Assembly: GCA_011503125.2 (NCBI GenBank)
Contig: WWBZ02000033.1
Span: 248,001 to 312,000, forward strand
DNA from: Botryosphaeria dothidea
Taxonomy: Eukaryota; Ascomycota; Dothideomycetes; Botryosphaeriales; Botryosphaeriaceae
Direction: 5' to 3'
DNA: 64,000 nt
The notes beneath the pieces were generated by a model. That model did not search any database. It worked only from the letters and a program-made list of their open reading frames with translations, and was not told the DNA's origin. Below, piece by piece: positions 1 through 11,700 of this stretch; positions within the stretch are counted from its first letter, which is position 1, and each line of letters begins with the position of its first letter. Made by a program: the position numbers and the translations under genes.

Positions 1-1
1 T

Positions 2-166
2 CAGAACGCGCCCATCCCGGGCTGCCGCCTTACCGAGTCTATCCGCTTCTTCTTTGCCCGGCACCCTCTGGTGGGAAGGGATCCAATAACACTCCATGGG
101 TATGTTTCTCTGCTGGAGCTCTGTCAGCTTCGTGATTGCGTTAAGTATTGTTGCCCGGACTACTTG
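2..166 (-). pseudogene. Non-LTR retrotransposon RNase H fragment, cut by the window edge
   Basis: Read on the minus strand, this stretch encodes a LINE-type RNase H C-terminal half. A helix with a spaced ILNAITKLTELQQ pattern is followed by WIPSHQRVPGKEEADRLGKAA, which matches the W-(V/I)-P-x-H-x-x-(V)-x-G-N-E-x-A-D block of retrotransposon RNase H, including the conserved His and Asp. The upstream part of the frame carries a TAG stop just before this block, and I found no continuous reverse transcriptase upstream. It is therefore a decayed remnant unless the rest lies beyond the left edge. The family assignment (Tad1/I-like LINE) is an inference from this one block. Confidence 0.6.
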
Positions 167-168
167 CT

Positions 169-1002
169 AGGCGTTACGAGTAGTTCCACATGTGTTCTGT
201 AAGCGGAATCAGTTGCCGGTATAGCGGTGTCAATGCTATTCGTATGAACACCTCGCCCATATTTTTCTTCTAGTCGGAGTTTGAGCGCGAAGCGTTGCAA
301 GTGCGCTGGAAATTCGAGCCTGAACTTAGTGAGTACCATGGGCAGCAGAGAACACGACCGCAGACGTTGGGCCTCCACTCTGGGCGACCACTCTCGGACT
401 CCGGTTCTATCGAGAACCATTTGGCCAAGGCTTGCGAGATGCAGAGAGGGCGTTCGAGACCATCGTTGAGATCTGCTGTTTTAGCCCCTTGCAATATCAA
501 ACTAATCGAATGAATGCGGGCTGGCTGTTGCGGTATTTGTCTTGGGTTCAGCGACTCATGTGGTCGGCTGGATAATACTCATCCGGCTCATATATGAGCG
601 GGTAACCCTTCTTCGATGTTATTTAAAGTTGACTCGTAAAGCAAGCACATGTGTTCTAGACTCACAAATCTCGTGTTCTAGATTCACTGATCTTTTCAGT
701 TAGTACTGACACGGACAGCACCTTGGGTGGGCCTTTGTGTTGGCACCCGTTGATCAGTAATCAAGCGCCACGAGCCTTCTCACCTTATTTTCTTCTTTGT
801 TTCGCCTACAACTCATGCAAAGAAGTGTATCCCGTTATCTCATATATTACAGCTATATAGCAGATCTATTATGTCGAATTCAGAAGACAAAAGCTTTCGG
901 TATGCTGTCTGTACACCTCGCCACTCTTAGAAGTCCATCGCTAATTGATATGCAAGCTCTCCAGACGCATCCGCTCAACGCCGTGCTTTGCAGCTCATAT
1001 CA
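169..1002. other. Intergenic or decayed sequence
   Basis: No gene is supported. Short open frames overlap on both strands without recognisable motifs. The left part probably belongs to the decayed retrotransposon fragment at the window edge. Confidence 0.4.
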
Positions 1003-1314
1003 ATGGCAGAAAACAACCCGACGACGCTTACCAGAGCCTGCGAGTTGTTCGACCTCGCAGATGCACTCCCTCCGCTGACGCCTCAAAATCTTATCGGGAA
1101 ATGGTCATCAGGCGGTTTCAATACTGGTAACTCGGCATACCATTGGTTGAAATCGATTAACTGGGTCGGTGTAACATTCCGGGATGAGAACGACGTTGAG
1201 CCAATTGTGGTGAAAGTACAGACAAAAGATGGTTACGGTACAAGGAAGAGGTGGTTGGATGAATGGGGAAATGGTCAGGTAGGCCCTTCCTTCCCTGGCA
1301 TCAATGACACATAA
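1003..1314 (+). CDS. GXWXG-domain protein, incomplete at the 3' end
   Basis: The ATG at 1003 opens a frame whose residues 8-60 match the GXWXG domain. It reads ADALPPLTPQNLIGKWSSGG, then FNTGN and a short helix, then NWVGVTFRDENDVEPIVV, the usual pattern of G-x-W-x-G, TG, and N-W-x-G-x-x-F with a following Val-Pro/Glu-Pro segment. Such proteins are about 180 residues long and continue into a DUF4334 domain. A donor site (GTAGGC) lies at 1279, and an AG at about 1326-1328 could close an intron, but I could not find a convincing DUF4334 half downstream. The gene is either more finely spliced than I can resolve or truncated. The function of this family is not established. Confidence 0.5.
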   Translation: MAENNPTTLTRACELFDLADALPPLTPQNLIGKWSSGGFNTGNSAYHWLKSINWVGVTFRDENDVEPIVVKVQTKDGYGTRKRWLDEWGNGQVGPSFPGINDT

Positions 1315-1849
1315 TAAAAAAGTTTAGGCTCATTTTCACAAGCATCTGCAAAGGGCGAGGTTTGTGGCGAGCCGCATGGCGGGCACTAGGAAGGCGCAAT
1401 CTGAATACCGCCAGCTTTGTGACTGACGTTAGGATCAGACCGTCGTAATTGGTAACTATTTCCGGCGAAAATGCCTTGAAAATGACGATCCGTATGTCTG
1501 AAAACATCCAGCCAAGCAGTAGATAAGGGAAACCGTGGCGCAAGTGGCTTTGCGTTGACTTGTGCGGTCCGGTGCAACGCTAACATCCACGGCAATGCGG
1601 CCCACTTTCCATGCAGCGCCATCCCGTAGAAGCCAGCCACTCACATCCTTCGTAAGAAATTGAGAAGCGGGGTATAATCAGCTAACGTTCCTAGTCTACT
1701 ATGCCACAGGATATAAGAGTCTACACGAGTGCGCTGCTGGGTGGCGGAGCTTCAAGAGCCACCAGATCACTTCCCATGGAACATGAAAGCATGTGATATG
1801 GAATGTTCTGAGAGCTTCTCAATGTTGTGATTCAGGCAGAGTTTCTATA
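1315..1849. other. No gene recognised
   Basis: Only short overlapping frames occur on both strands. It may contain eroded sequence of the GXWXG gene and the 3' untranslated region of the dehydrogenase on the minus strand. Confidence 0.4.
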
Positions 1850-3013
1850 CTACGGTTCTTTCCTGCTGTTCTCCGACCAGAATGGAAGGCCAGCTTGGGT
1901 TCTCAGACTACCATACACGGCGCTGCTATCAATCATTTCTCCCGCATAAGCGCGAGACATTTTAAGATGGGCGAGAGCGGTATCCATGGTGGGAATGCGC
2001 ATGTCGTTGCTTTGGGCAATCGATAATGCGTGCCGAGCGTCTTTTGCGGCGAGCGAGGCGGCAAAGCCGGGGGCGGTTCCGTGTGGAGGTGCCCATGCTC
2101 CAGATGTCATGCTTGGTTTCCTGTCAACATCTGTAGACGGCTGATGGTAGTGTAGTATACGTACCGATGCGAATAGCTTTCGAGGACGGGTCCGAACATG
2201 TTTCCGATGAACTCCTCCATCTGGGTGCAGCCAATGCCCGTCTTCTCGGCGAAGACCTGGGCCTCGGCGATGACCTCCATGAAGCTGATGACCAGAATGT
2301 TGCTAGACAGATTGAGTCAATGAATGCGAGTTGGAGAAACAGGATGCCTGGATTTACCCTGAGATCTTCAAGAGACTGGACTTTCGCACATCCTCGCCCA
2401 TGTCAATAATGCTCCGGCCCATCACGTTCAGCACGAGCGGCTTGATGGATGCCAATGCTGCGGATGGCCCGGCCATTGCGAAAATGAGCTTACCAGCTGC
2501 TGCCATGGGGCTTGCTCCGAAAACGGGCGAAGAGATGAAGGTTGCACCCTTTTCTGATAATGCCTTTGCGACGGATGCCGCCGTTTCAGGGTGCACCGTG
2601 GAGGTATCGATAAAGATCTTGCCTTCGATTGAACCGCACGATCCGGTTGCAATCGACGTCAGTTCCGTCAGAACCTGGTCGTTTGAGATCTAATCATAGA
2701 CGTAAGTAATGTTGCATCACATTGGTACAGCAAGTACTTACCATTGTGAATACGATGCTGGACCCTGTGACGACGCCCACAAAGTCCTTCTCGGGAATGG
2801 CTCCCGCATCTTCCAGTGGCTTCCCCTTCTCCAAAGTACGATTTGAGTATCTCAACGCTGGAGAGTTGATGGATTTGAGGTGTTTTGCAAGGTTCAAGGC
2901 CATTCCCAGACCCATTGATCCCAGGCCATACTGATCCACATTAGCTCAACGAAAGTGGCTTGTGTCCGACCGGGGCTTCTTACCCAGCCAACACTCATTT
3001 TCGACAATGCCAT
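1850..3013 (-). CDS. 3-hydroxyisobutyrate dehydrogenase-like NAD(P)-dependent beta-hydroxyacid dehydrogenase
   Basis: Five exons (3013-2984, 2930-2742, 2689-2358, 2302-2165, 2120-1850) sum to 960 nt and give 319 residues. The N-terminus has the Rossmann signature GLGSMGLGMALNLAKHL. The middle has the substrate-side motif FIDTSTVHPETA and SSPVFGASPMAAAGKL (family D-x-S-T and P-V-x-G/S-x-x-A-x-x-G). Next comes SSLLKISGNIL, which supplies the catalytic Lys and the following Asn of the family. A second in-frame ATG at 2998 would start exactly at the Rossmann fold (MSVGWYGLG) and is an equally good start. Family members oxidise beta-hydroxyacids or reduce tartronate semialdehyde-type compounds in the cytosol or mitochondria; no clear presequence is visible. 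It is divergent from the permease gene and is the first gene of the alternating cluster. The exact substrate is unknown. Confidence 0.85.
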
Positions 3014-4060
3014 GATAGCCAGATTCCCACTTGACGACTGTTTGGAGATAATTAGAGCCGCATTAATCCGACTTAAATGCTTGCCATTTTGGTAGTCGGG
3101 CTGCAGCCTCGGGAAGGCGTATCCGACGAGCGCGGTGGAGCTCCACCTCCACCCCCACCTTGTGCGTACACCACATGTCAACGGTCCTCAGTCACAGGGC
3201 CGTTGATCTGATCCAGCAGAATGGGTTACCCCGCATTTTCGCCCCGGACGTTTCCTTGTTTAGATTTTGGTCCGTTTGAGGTGAGACGTCAGCTCCTCCA
3301 CTCTGGTGGAGAGTTCACATATCTCTGTTGGTTGTCAGGATTGGACCCGCAGTCGTTCCTCTGATCTGAACTTTTGGAGGTCTAATTGAATTTCCTGAAT
3401 TTTAAGAATCGATGTTAATTTCATCTTTGAGGTACTTTTGGGTGTTTTCATTGCTATGAGGAGTAATGAAGACCGCGGCGGCCATTGCTCTCAGGTCTCT
3501 GCTCGACTTTCGCCATATTTTGGGCAACTCAGAATAGTTGCACTTTAGCAAATACCCAAATTCCGGCAAAACAGACCAAAATGGTTGTGCTATTTCTGTC
3601 TCTTCGAAATCATGATATTGTCCAAATTGGCTTCTCCGAGAAGACCTCCATGAAATCCACTGCAAGATTCGTGCGCAGGATTGGATGCACGATACGGGTT
3701 CCAACAAGCAACATCCAATCAGAAAATTTGAAATGCAATTCAAGCCATGAAGATGCATTGTACACGGCTTTTTTGCCGCTTTTGGGGTATCCTGCTGCAC
3801 AATGTTGATATTGAGCAGATGTGGAGCACCACCGGGACGCCACAGAACCAAACACGGAGATCATGCCTTATCTCGATAAGGGCAGCGGAACGCCTGGAAC
3901 CGCGCCGATAGCGACTATTGCTACAGGCACTGCGCCTATAATGCAATGTCCACGTCCACGTCCACTCCAAATACGGTCGTGCGGCGGTTCCGTGAAAGCT
4001 CTCGTTGTCCTCACTCCACCTCACCCAAGTTCGGCAATCTCCAACAAGCAACAGGCCACA
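3014..4060. promoter_or_regulatory. Divergent upstream region of the dehydrogenase and permease genes
   Basis: About 1.05 kb lies between two divergent starts, so it must hold both promoters. No convincing coding exon was found. Frames of up to 149 codons on the minus strand have no domain-like pattern. I see no TATA box I would defend. Confidence 0.45.
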
Positions 4061-5688
4061 ATGTCGGAACCCCATGCGGGCAAGGCCAACGCACCGGCCG
4101 ACAAGGGCCCGATCGAATCCCAGGCGAACACCACCGATGTCGAATTCGGCTCCGTTGCCGCGGTCAAGGGTCTGAAGAATTCCGACCCGGCGTTCGCATT
4201 GGCCGGCAATGGCGAAGGCGTCGTCGAATATACCGAGGAGGAAGAGAAGGCCGTTCTTCGCAAGATTGACTTGAACATTCTGCCTCTGCTTTGCTGGGTG
4301 TATATGATACAGTTCGCGGACAAGTCCTCGCTCAACTATGCTTCGTTGATGGGCATTCGAGAGGATGCGAACCTCGATCCAAACTCCCAGCAATACAGCT
4401 GGATTTCCAGCATATTTTATGCCGGCTACATCCTCTGGGAGTGAGTGTCGTATTCCCCGACGCTGCAGTGAACGGTGATTAACCCCTTTTGTCCAGGTTT
4501 CCCACAACTTACCTCCTCCGCCGCCTGCCAATCGGGAAATACACCACCGCCAACATCATCCTGTGGGGCATTGTCCTGACTTGCCACGCCGCCTCCCGCA
4601 GCTATGCATCACTCATGGTCGTGCGCTTCTTCCTCGGCGCCTTCGAGGCGACCATCACGCCCGCCTTCGTCCTCTTCACCTCCATCTGGTACCGCAAGAA
4701 CGAGCAAGCCCAACGCATGGGCTACTGGCTCAGCTGCAACGGCATCGCGCTCCTGATCATGGGCCCGATCGCGTACGGCCTCTCGGGCGTCGAGAACGCC
4801 GCGCTGCCGGCCTGGGAGATCCTCTTCCTGATGCTCGGGCTGCTGACTATCGTGACGGGCGCCGTCGCGCTCGGCACGATGCCCGACAACCAGACGAACG
4901 CGCGCTTTCTGACGCTGCCCGAGAAGAAGATCGCGGTGGACCGGCTGCGCGGCAACCACCAGGGCATCGGCGACCGCGTGTGGAAGTGGGCGCAGTTCCG
5001 CGAGGCGCTGCGCGACGGGCGCACGTGGCTGTACGTGCTGTTCTCGCTGCTGATGAACATCCCCAACGGCGGCATCACCACCTTCGGCTCCATCGTGATC
5101 AAGTCGTTCGGCGTCGGCGACCGGCTGGCGCTGCTGCTCAACATGCCGATGGGCGCCGTCGACATCGCGGCGAAGCTGCTCTTCCCGTGGGTCTCGGACA
5201 GGCTGCTGGATCGCTCGGGGCCGGCGTTCGTCGCGATGCTGTTCCCCATGGTCGGCGGCATCATGATGATCGTGATACCGCTGCAGTACAAGGCCGCGCT
5301 GCTGGTCGGGTACTACCTGATCGGGGCGGCCGGGTCGGCGTGGTGCCTGGTGATGACGATGATCTCGAACAACACGCTCGGCTTCACGAAGAAAGCCACC
5401 GTCAACGGCCTGCAGATCCTGGCGTACGCGGCGGGCAACTGGATCGGGCCGCAGACGTTCCGCAGCAACGACGCGCCGGACTACTACTACGGCAAGCTGA
5501 TGGTGGCCATCATGTACGGGCTGGCGGCGCTGACGGTGCTGGCGATTCGGTTTGTTAATGTGAGGGAGAACCGGAGGAGGGATAGGCGCGCGGCGGAGCA
5601 GGGGGAGCAGCCGTCGGAGCATATTGCTGGGAATGAGTTTGCGGATCTGACGGACTTCCAGCAGAGCAACTTCCGGTACGTCATCTAA
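4061..5688 (+). CDS. Dal5-like major facilitator (anion:cation symporter family) transporter
   Basis: There are two exons (4061-4440 and 4497-5688, intron 4441-4496 GTGAGT..CAG) that encode 523 residues. The cytosolic N-terminus runs to about residue 70, ending EEEEKAVLRKIDLNILPLL. TM1 is followed by QFADKSSLNYASLMGI, the characteristic D-K-x-x-L-x-x-A-x-x-x-G loop of the allantoate permease group. TM4-5 contain RFFLGAFEATITPAF and the loop WYRKNEQAQRMGYW, again typical of this group. Twelve helices are expected and the hydrophobic segments fit. Family members import organic anions such as allantoate, ureidosuccinate, nicotinate, vitamins or peptides with protons at the plasma membrane. Its position between catabolic enzymes suggests it imports the substrate of the cluster. 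An upstream frame from 3821 is open, but the ATG at 4061 fits homologue length best. Confidence 0.9.
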
Positions 5689-6051
5689 GGGTTCGGGATC
5701 GATTCAAGAATTGGGCAGATCATGAGATTGGGTGGATATGCAGTTGAATAGTCATTGTATCATGGGTTGAGCGCCGTAACTTCGATTAAATATTATTATA
5801 GGGCTGTGGAAATCGTTCAATGTACTGATCACCGCAACAAATGGCCGACACAATGATCTTTTGGAAAGACTATGGCTTCATGAACTTTAAAGCCCACAGT
5901 CTCGAGACATGTCATTTTTGAGTTTAAGGCATGAAACCATGCAGCAAAAAGACGAAGACAAAAAGAGATGAACGTAGAATGCCACTCGGCGGGAACTTGT
6001 ATGACTTGCACAATGTAATATATTGAAATTCAAACCGTTTGGCTTCTTTGC
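5689..6051. other. Convergent 3' region of the permease and monooxygenase genes
   Basis: These 363 bp hold the 3' untranslated ends of two convergent genes. I see no gene and no unusual repeat. Confidence 0.5.
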
Positions 6052-8176
6052 TCACGTATGCATAAACATCCTAATGTCGTCGTCTGAAAACACAGGCTGG
6101 ACGTCCTTATCATCCAAAAGACCCAAATACCACGTGATATCCCTCCCGTCCATCTCCCTCGCCGCAAACCCATTGCCGAGGTAATAAAACCGGTTGCGGT
6201 CCGTATACTTCAGCTCATAATCCTCCCACCTCGGAGCCTTCATGTTCTCGAAGAAGTGCGTGCGCGACCCCGGCCACATCATGACCTCGCCGTCGACGGT
6301 GCCCTGCTTGAACCACGACCGACACGGCGACGTCCATGCGGTGCGCGGCAGGAAGGTGCGCCTGTGCTCGGCGAAGTCGGCGACCGCTTGTTCGGTGGGC
6401 GCGAAGGAGGCGAGGTGCTCCATTGACATCTTCTCGAGCATCTGCATGAAGTGTCTCGAGAGGACCTCGGTGATGGGCAGGAAGCTGCCGTGGCCGTAGG
6501 GGCCGAAGGGGCCGTTGAAGACTGGGGGACGTCAGCACACGCACCTTCATCAGAGACTAGACGCGCAAACACACTCAAGTAGTTCGGGAAGTGAGGCACG
6601 GAGATGGACAAGTAGGTGCTGGGGATGTGCTTCCACTCCTCGCTGAGGCTGCGGCCACCCCGGCCAATCGTCGGGTACCTTGGCCTCCAGGACACGTCGA
6701 AGCCTGTCGCGCAGACAATGACGTCAAACTCGTGCTCCACTCCGTCGGCCGTTCTGATGCCTTTCTCGGTGATCTCTTCGATGGACTGAGACACGACTGT
6801 GACGTTTTCTTCGCAGAGAGCCTCGAGGTAGCCGTTTCCGGGAGTGGGTCGGCGGCATCCGACGGCGAAGTTGGTGGGGACGATGATGTCGGCGATCTCT
6901 GGCTTTGCTGCCAGTTTGCGCCTCATCTCTTTCTCGGCGAACTGCAGCAGAATGATTAGTATGTAGATGGGTGGAATGTGACTGCGCAAACCTACCGCCC
7001 TGGCGTCGGCCTGCTCCTTGGAACCGTTGATGATGAACTTGAAGCGAGAGTTCAACTCCGACTCGATCGTTTTCCTGTAGGTCAAATACTTCTTGGGGTC
7101 GTTTCGGAGCACCTCCTTCTGCTCCTCAGTATCTGGATTCACGGCCGCAAGTCAGTGATGCAAGAGGCCAGAACTCTGCAGTCGGCTTACAGTTGAAGTT
7201 TGCGCCGTCCTTGCCGGCATACCTCTGGCCAAAACCGGCAGTGACCCATGATGTGCTGCGGATGAAGCACGACAGTGAGTTCACAACTGACACATGTCAG
7301 CCAAGTCGTAGAGAGCGTCAAGTCAAAGAGCCTACCTGGTTGGATGTTGGGCACAATCTGCACAGCAGACGATCCGCCGCCGATAACCGCAACACGCCTA
7401 CCCGACAGATCAATCCTATCATCCCAAGCCGCGCTGTGCAGCATGGCACCCTTGAACGTCTCCCTGCCCTTGATGGCCGGCCACTTCCACTTGCTAAATG
7501 GAGCAACATTAGCGAGGGGCTCTTTCGCCGTAGAGCGGATGAAGAACTGACTTCAAAACACCACTGGCGTTGACAAGCATATGCGCCTTGTCCTCAATCA
7601 CGTCGGCCGGATCGTCGCGCCGCTGGACCTTGACGTGCCACTGCTGATCCTCCTCGCTCCAGGCGGCACCGACCACGCGGTGACTGAGGCGCACATACTT
7701 CAAGAGGCCGTGGTCGGCCGCCACTTTCTTGAAGTACGCCAGAATCTCGGGCGCCCTCGAGTAACTGCATCGGAATTCAGCAACCAAGCACGCACATCCT
7801 CAGACGGCAGAACTCACTACGACGACCACTCCGGCGACGGCGCCCATGAGTACTGGTACAGCACCGAGGGGATGTCGCACGCGCAGCCGGGGTACTTGTT
7901 CTCGAACCAGGTGCCGCCGATCTCCGGGTTCTTCTCGTAGCACACGAGCTCGACGTCGAGCGGGCTGATGTCGACGTCGTGGGCGAAGTTGAGCGCGCTG
8001 GCGCCGGCGCCGATCACGATGACGCGGAGCTTGCGGCCCACGCGGTTCGGCTGCTCGAGCACGCTGTATGCTGACGAGGAGGCGTCGCTGTGCTTGGTGC
8101 CGTTGGCCGGGCCCGCGTCGGGGATTTTCGCCGCGATGGGCTCGGGCGGGATCTCCTCGACGGCGATGGGCGACAT
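6052..8176 (-). CDS. Baeyer-Villiger-type flavin monooxygenase
   Basis: Seven exons can be joined from the ATG at 8176 to the TGA at 6052. Motifs in order are: a first dinucleotide-binding site VIVIGAGASALNFA; the FAD-side block GGTWFENKYPGCACDIPS and Y-x-x-S-W; the second Rossmann site VAVIGGGSSAVQIVP; and the type I Baeyer-Villiger fingerprint F-x-G-x-x-x-H-x-x-x-W (TFKGAMLHSAAW), placed before the second site as expected. Later come YTEEQK, VPTNFAVGCRRPTPGNGYLE and a CATGFD motif that closes the fold. The middle and C-terminal blocks resemble the StcW/AflW-type group. The enzyme should use NADPH, FAD and O2 to convert a ketone or aldehyde to an ester or lactone, or oxidise N or S. It is divergent from the oxoprolinase gene, which suggests co-regulation. 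The substrate cannot be read from the sequence. Confidence 0.88.
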
Positions 8177-8748
8177 GGGGGGTGGGCGAGGTGGAGTTGC
8201 GGGAGGTGGACAAAGGTGCTCGAGAGCTCCGATGCTGCTGGATGCGCTCCGCATCAAGGGCTTTTACGTCCTCCTCTGGCCATCTCGATCCGGCAATAGA
8301 GCGGCCTGCTCGACGGTTGGTGTAGCATCTCCCCCGCAGGGCGTGGTGGTGGTTGCCTCCACCATGTGGAGCTCCAGGAGGGCGAGGTGTTGGAGGCGTC
8401 GAGGCTCGGCCCGGCCTCGAAGATGCCGAGTCCACCAACATCTAGCCTGAGAGCCCACACGCTACCCCGCAGCGTGCAGCAGCACGGCTGGGCTCCCCGA
8501 TCTGATGGACCCGATGGCAACAGTAATGCGAATATGGCGCAGTGTTGGTGCGATGCGGAGCATATAGCATGGTTGGAGCATATCGTCGACTTTGATAGCT
8601 GTCTGCTTTCGTGGTTTTTTTTTTTTTTTTTGGCATTTTCCCCGACGAGATTGAGCGCGCGGTACACCCCAAGTGCATGTCTGTTGAATGAGTGCGGTGT
8701 TAAAAAGAGCTGCGAGGATACTGGTCTGTGCACAAGACACCCAGCATC
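8177..8748. promoter_or_regulatory. Divergent promoter region of the monooxygenase and oxoprolinase genes
   Basis: About 570 bp separate two divergent starts, so both promoters lie here. It contains a run of 17 T at 8615-8631. Poly(dA:dT) tracts commonly exclude nucleosomes in fungal promoters. Open frames in the GC-rich left half (8177-8450) look like shadows. Confidence 0.5.
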
Positions 8749-11700
8749 ATGCCTTCGCCAGAAACACCCAAGAGACTCCGGATCTCTATTGGTACGTGAA
8801 TTGCGTCTCCGGAAAAGAGAATTGTATGAGATCTGACATCCTGCTTCTTCAAGATCGCGGTGGCACCTTCACGGATTGCGTTGCTTCTGTTCCCGGGAAG
8901 GAAGACATCGTCATCAAGCTGCTCTCGGTCGATCCTGAAAACTACAAGGATGCTCCCTCCGAAGCTATCAGAAGAGTGTTGGAGATCGCAACGGGGAAGA
9001 AGTTCCCGAAGGGCAAGAAGATCTCGCTGGCGGATGTTGGTAAGTCTGACCGTGTGTTTGCGATGTTGAGGACTGAAGGTTAATGATCTGCAGAATCTAT
9101 CAAAATGGGTACCACCGTCGCGACAAATGCGCTGTTAGAACGGAATGGTGAACCTACGGTTTTCTGTGTATCAGAAGGACTGAAAGACTTGCTACATATT
9201 GGCAACCAGTCTCGTCCCCGGTTATTTGACCTCGCCATCAACAGACCTGGCGTCCTGTATTCCGAAGTCATCGAAGTTGCCGAGAGAGTGACTCTTGAAG
9301 ACTGGACAGAACGTAACGACAGCGCTCGCGTTGACTCTACCGGACTTATCAAGGGAGTAACCGGAGAGTGGGTCAGAGTACTAAAGCCTTTGGGTGAGAA
9401 GCTTTCCACGTGACTAAGCTTGATGTTGACACTGACTGCCGTAGACTCTTCCAAAATAAAGAAAGACTTGCAGGCAGCATATGAGCAGGGCTATCGATCC
9501 GTAGCAGTGTGCCTTATGCACTCTTACACCTTCCCTGACCACGAAAAAGTGATTGGCGAGATTGCAGCGGAGATTGGGTTCACGCAGATTTCGCTCTCAT
9601 CCGTTGCTGCACCTTCCATCAAGATCGTGCCGAGAGGCCACGCAGCCGTCGCAGATGCTTACTTGACGCCTGAAATCAAGAAGTACATCGATGGTTTCGT
9701 GTCCGGATTCGAGGACCTGGAGAACTGCGATTGCCGCTGCGAGTTTATGCAAAGCGACGGAGGATTGGTGGAGTTCAAGAGGTACGGCCAGGGCCATCGA
9801 AATGGGACTAAAAGCTGATGGAAGGAAAATAGGTTATCGGGCCTCCGCGCGGTCCTTTCCGGCCCCGCTGGGGGTGTTGTGGGATACGCCAGGACTTGCT
9901 ACGATGAGAGCAACGGCACACCTCTCATCGGATTTGACATGGGTGGAACCAGCACTGACGTCTCGAGATACGCCGGCCAGCTGGAGCACGTCTTTGAAAC
10001 CACAACAGCAGGTGTCATAATATCCACCCCGCAGCTGGACATCAACACGGTTGCTGCAGGAGGTGGAAGCGTTCTATCCTGGAGGAACGGCCTTTTCAAC
10101 GTCGGCCCTGAAAGCGCCAGCAGTCATCCGGGACCGGCATGCTACAGGAAAGGCGGACCATTGACAATTACTGATGCAAATCTGGTGCTTGGAAGAATTG
10201 ATCCCGGTATGAATTTTCCGATCCATATTGCAAGATTCGAGGCTGACGTAGCGTGCAGATTCATTCCCTCACATTTTTGGACCTAACGCGGACGAGCCAC
10301 TGGACATCTCCGCAAGCCGGAAGCTGTTTGATGAAATGACAGCAGTCATCAACAGTGAGATAGACGGCAAGCTGACCGTCGAGGAGGTTGCTGCCGGGTA
10401 AGTGTGTGTTACTGTCATGACCGACCAGTGTCTAATGTCCTCACCAGATTCCTGAGCGTAGCGAATGAGTCCATGTGCCGGCCTATCCGTATCCTGACGG
10501 AGGCCAAGGGCCACGATAGTAGTCTTCACAACCTGGCATCCTTTGGTGGCGCCGGCGGTCAGCATGCCTGCGCATTGGCAACAAACCTCGGCATCCGAAG
10601 AGTTCTGATTCACAAATACTCGTCCATTCTGTCCGCCTACGGCATGGCACTTGCCGACGTCGTCCATGAAGAGAGACAACCAGCAGCCCTGCAATATTCG
10701 GATGACTCCATTCCAACCATTGCGGATGCGCTCGAGAAGCTGTCGTCCAAGGCGGAGGACGTGCTCATTGGACAGAGCATTTCGCCCGCTCGGATCGCGA
10801 CGGAGAAGTACCTCAGTCTCAGATTCCACGGCAGTGACACAGCAATCATGGTCCAGCAGAAGGAGAACGCAGACACACTCCAGGCATTCAAGGATGCACA
10901 TCTCCAAGAATTCGGCTTCATACCGGAGGGCAGAGCAGTCATCGTGGACGACTTCCGGGTGCGGTCCATCGGAAAGAGCCCGATCGACCTCTCTACAGCC
11001 GCCGCAGAGGCGCCTCCGCCAAGCGGCAAGATCGCCAGCCCATCAGTCACCACACAAAAGCCCGTCTACTTTGAAAACCGCGGCTGGATCGAGACTCCCG
11101 TCTACCAACTCAACAGCCTCGACCAAGGCAGCAAGATCTACGGCCCGGCCCTCATCCTCGACAAGACGCAAACCATCATCGTGACGCCCAACGCCGAGGC
11201 CACGGTGCACCTCGACAAGATCGTCATCGACCTGACGTCCGGCGAGAAATCCGCGGTATCCAGCACCAAGGCCGACCCGATCCAGCTGTCCATATTCGCG
11301 CACCGCTTCATGGGGGTGGCGGAGCAGATGGGGCGGGCGCTGCAGCGCACCAGCGTCAGCACCAACATCAAGGAGCGCCTCGACTTCAGCTGCACCGTCT
11401 TCTCGCCCGACGGCGGGCTGGTCGCGAACGCGCCGCACGTGCCCGCCATGATCGGCAGCATGGCGTACGCGGTGAAGTGGCAGATCGACCACTGGAAGGG
11501 CGACCTTGCTCCCGGAGACGTCATTCTGTCCAACTCGCCCATCGCCGGCGGAACGCACCTTCCAGACTTGACGGTGATTACTCCAGTCTTCGACAGTGCC
11601 GGAAAGAACATCATCTTCTGGACCGCGTCCCGCGGCCACCACGCTGATGTGGGAGGTGTCCTGCCCGGCTCGATGCCCCCGAACTCGCGCGAGCTGTGGG

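Noticed and set aside
3402..3851. 149-codon minus-strand frame in the dehydrogenase/permease gap
   Set aside because: No motif, overlapping open frames on both strands, and composition like non-coding DNA.
4609..5622. 337-codon frame on the minus strand opposite the permease gene
   Set aside because: It is Arg/His-rich shadow coding caused by high GC in third positions. The plus-strand frame has the permease motifs.
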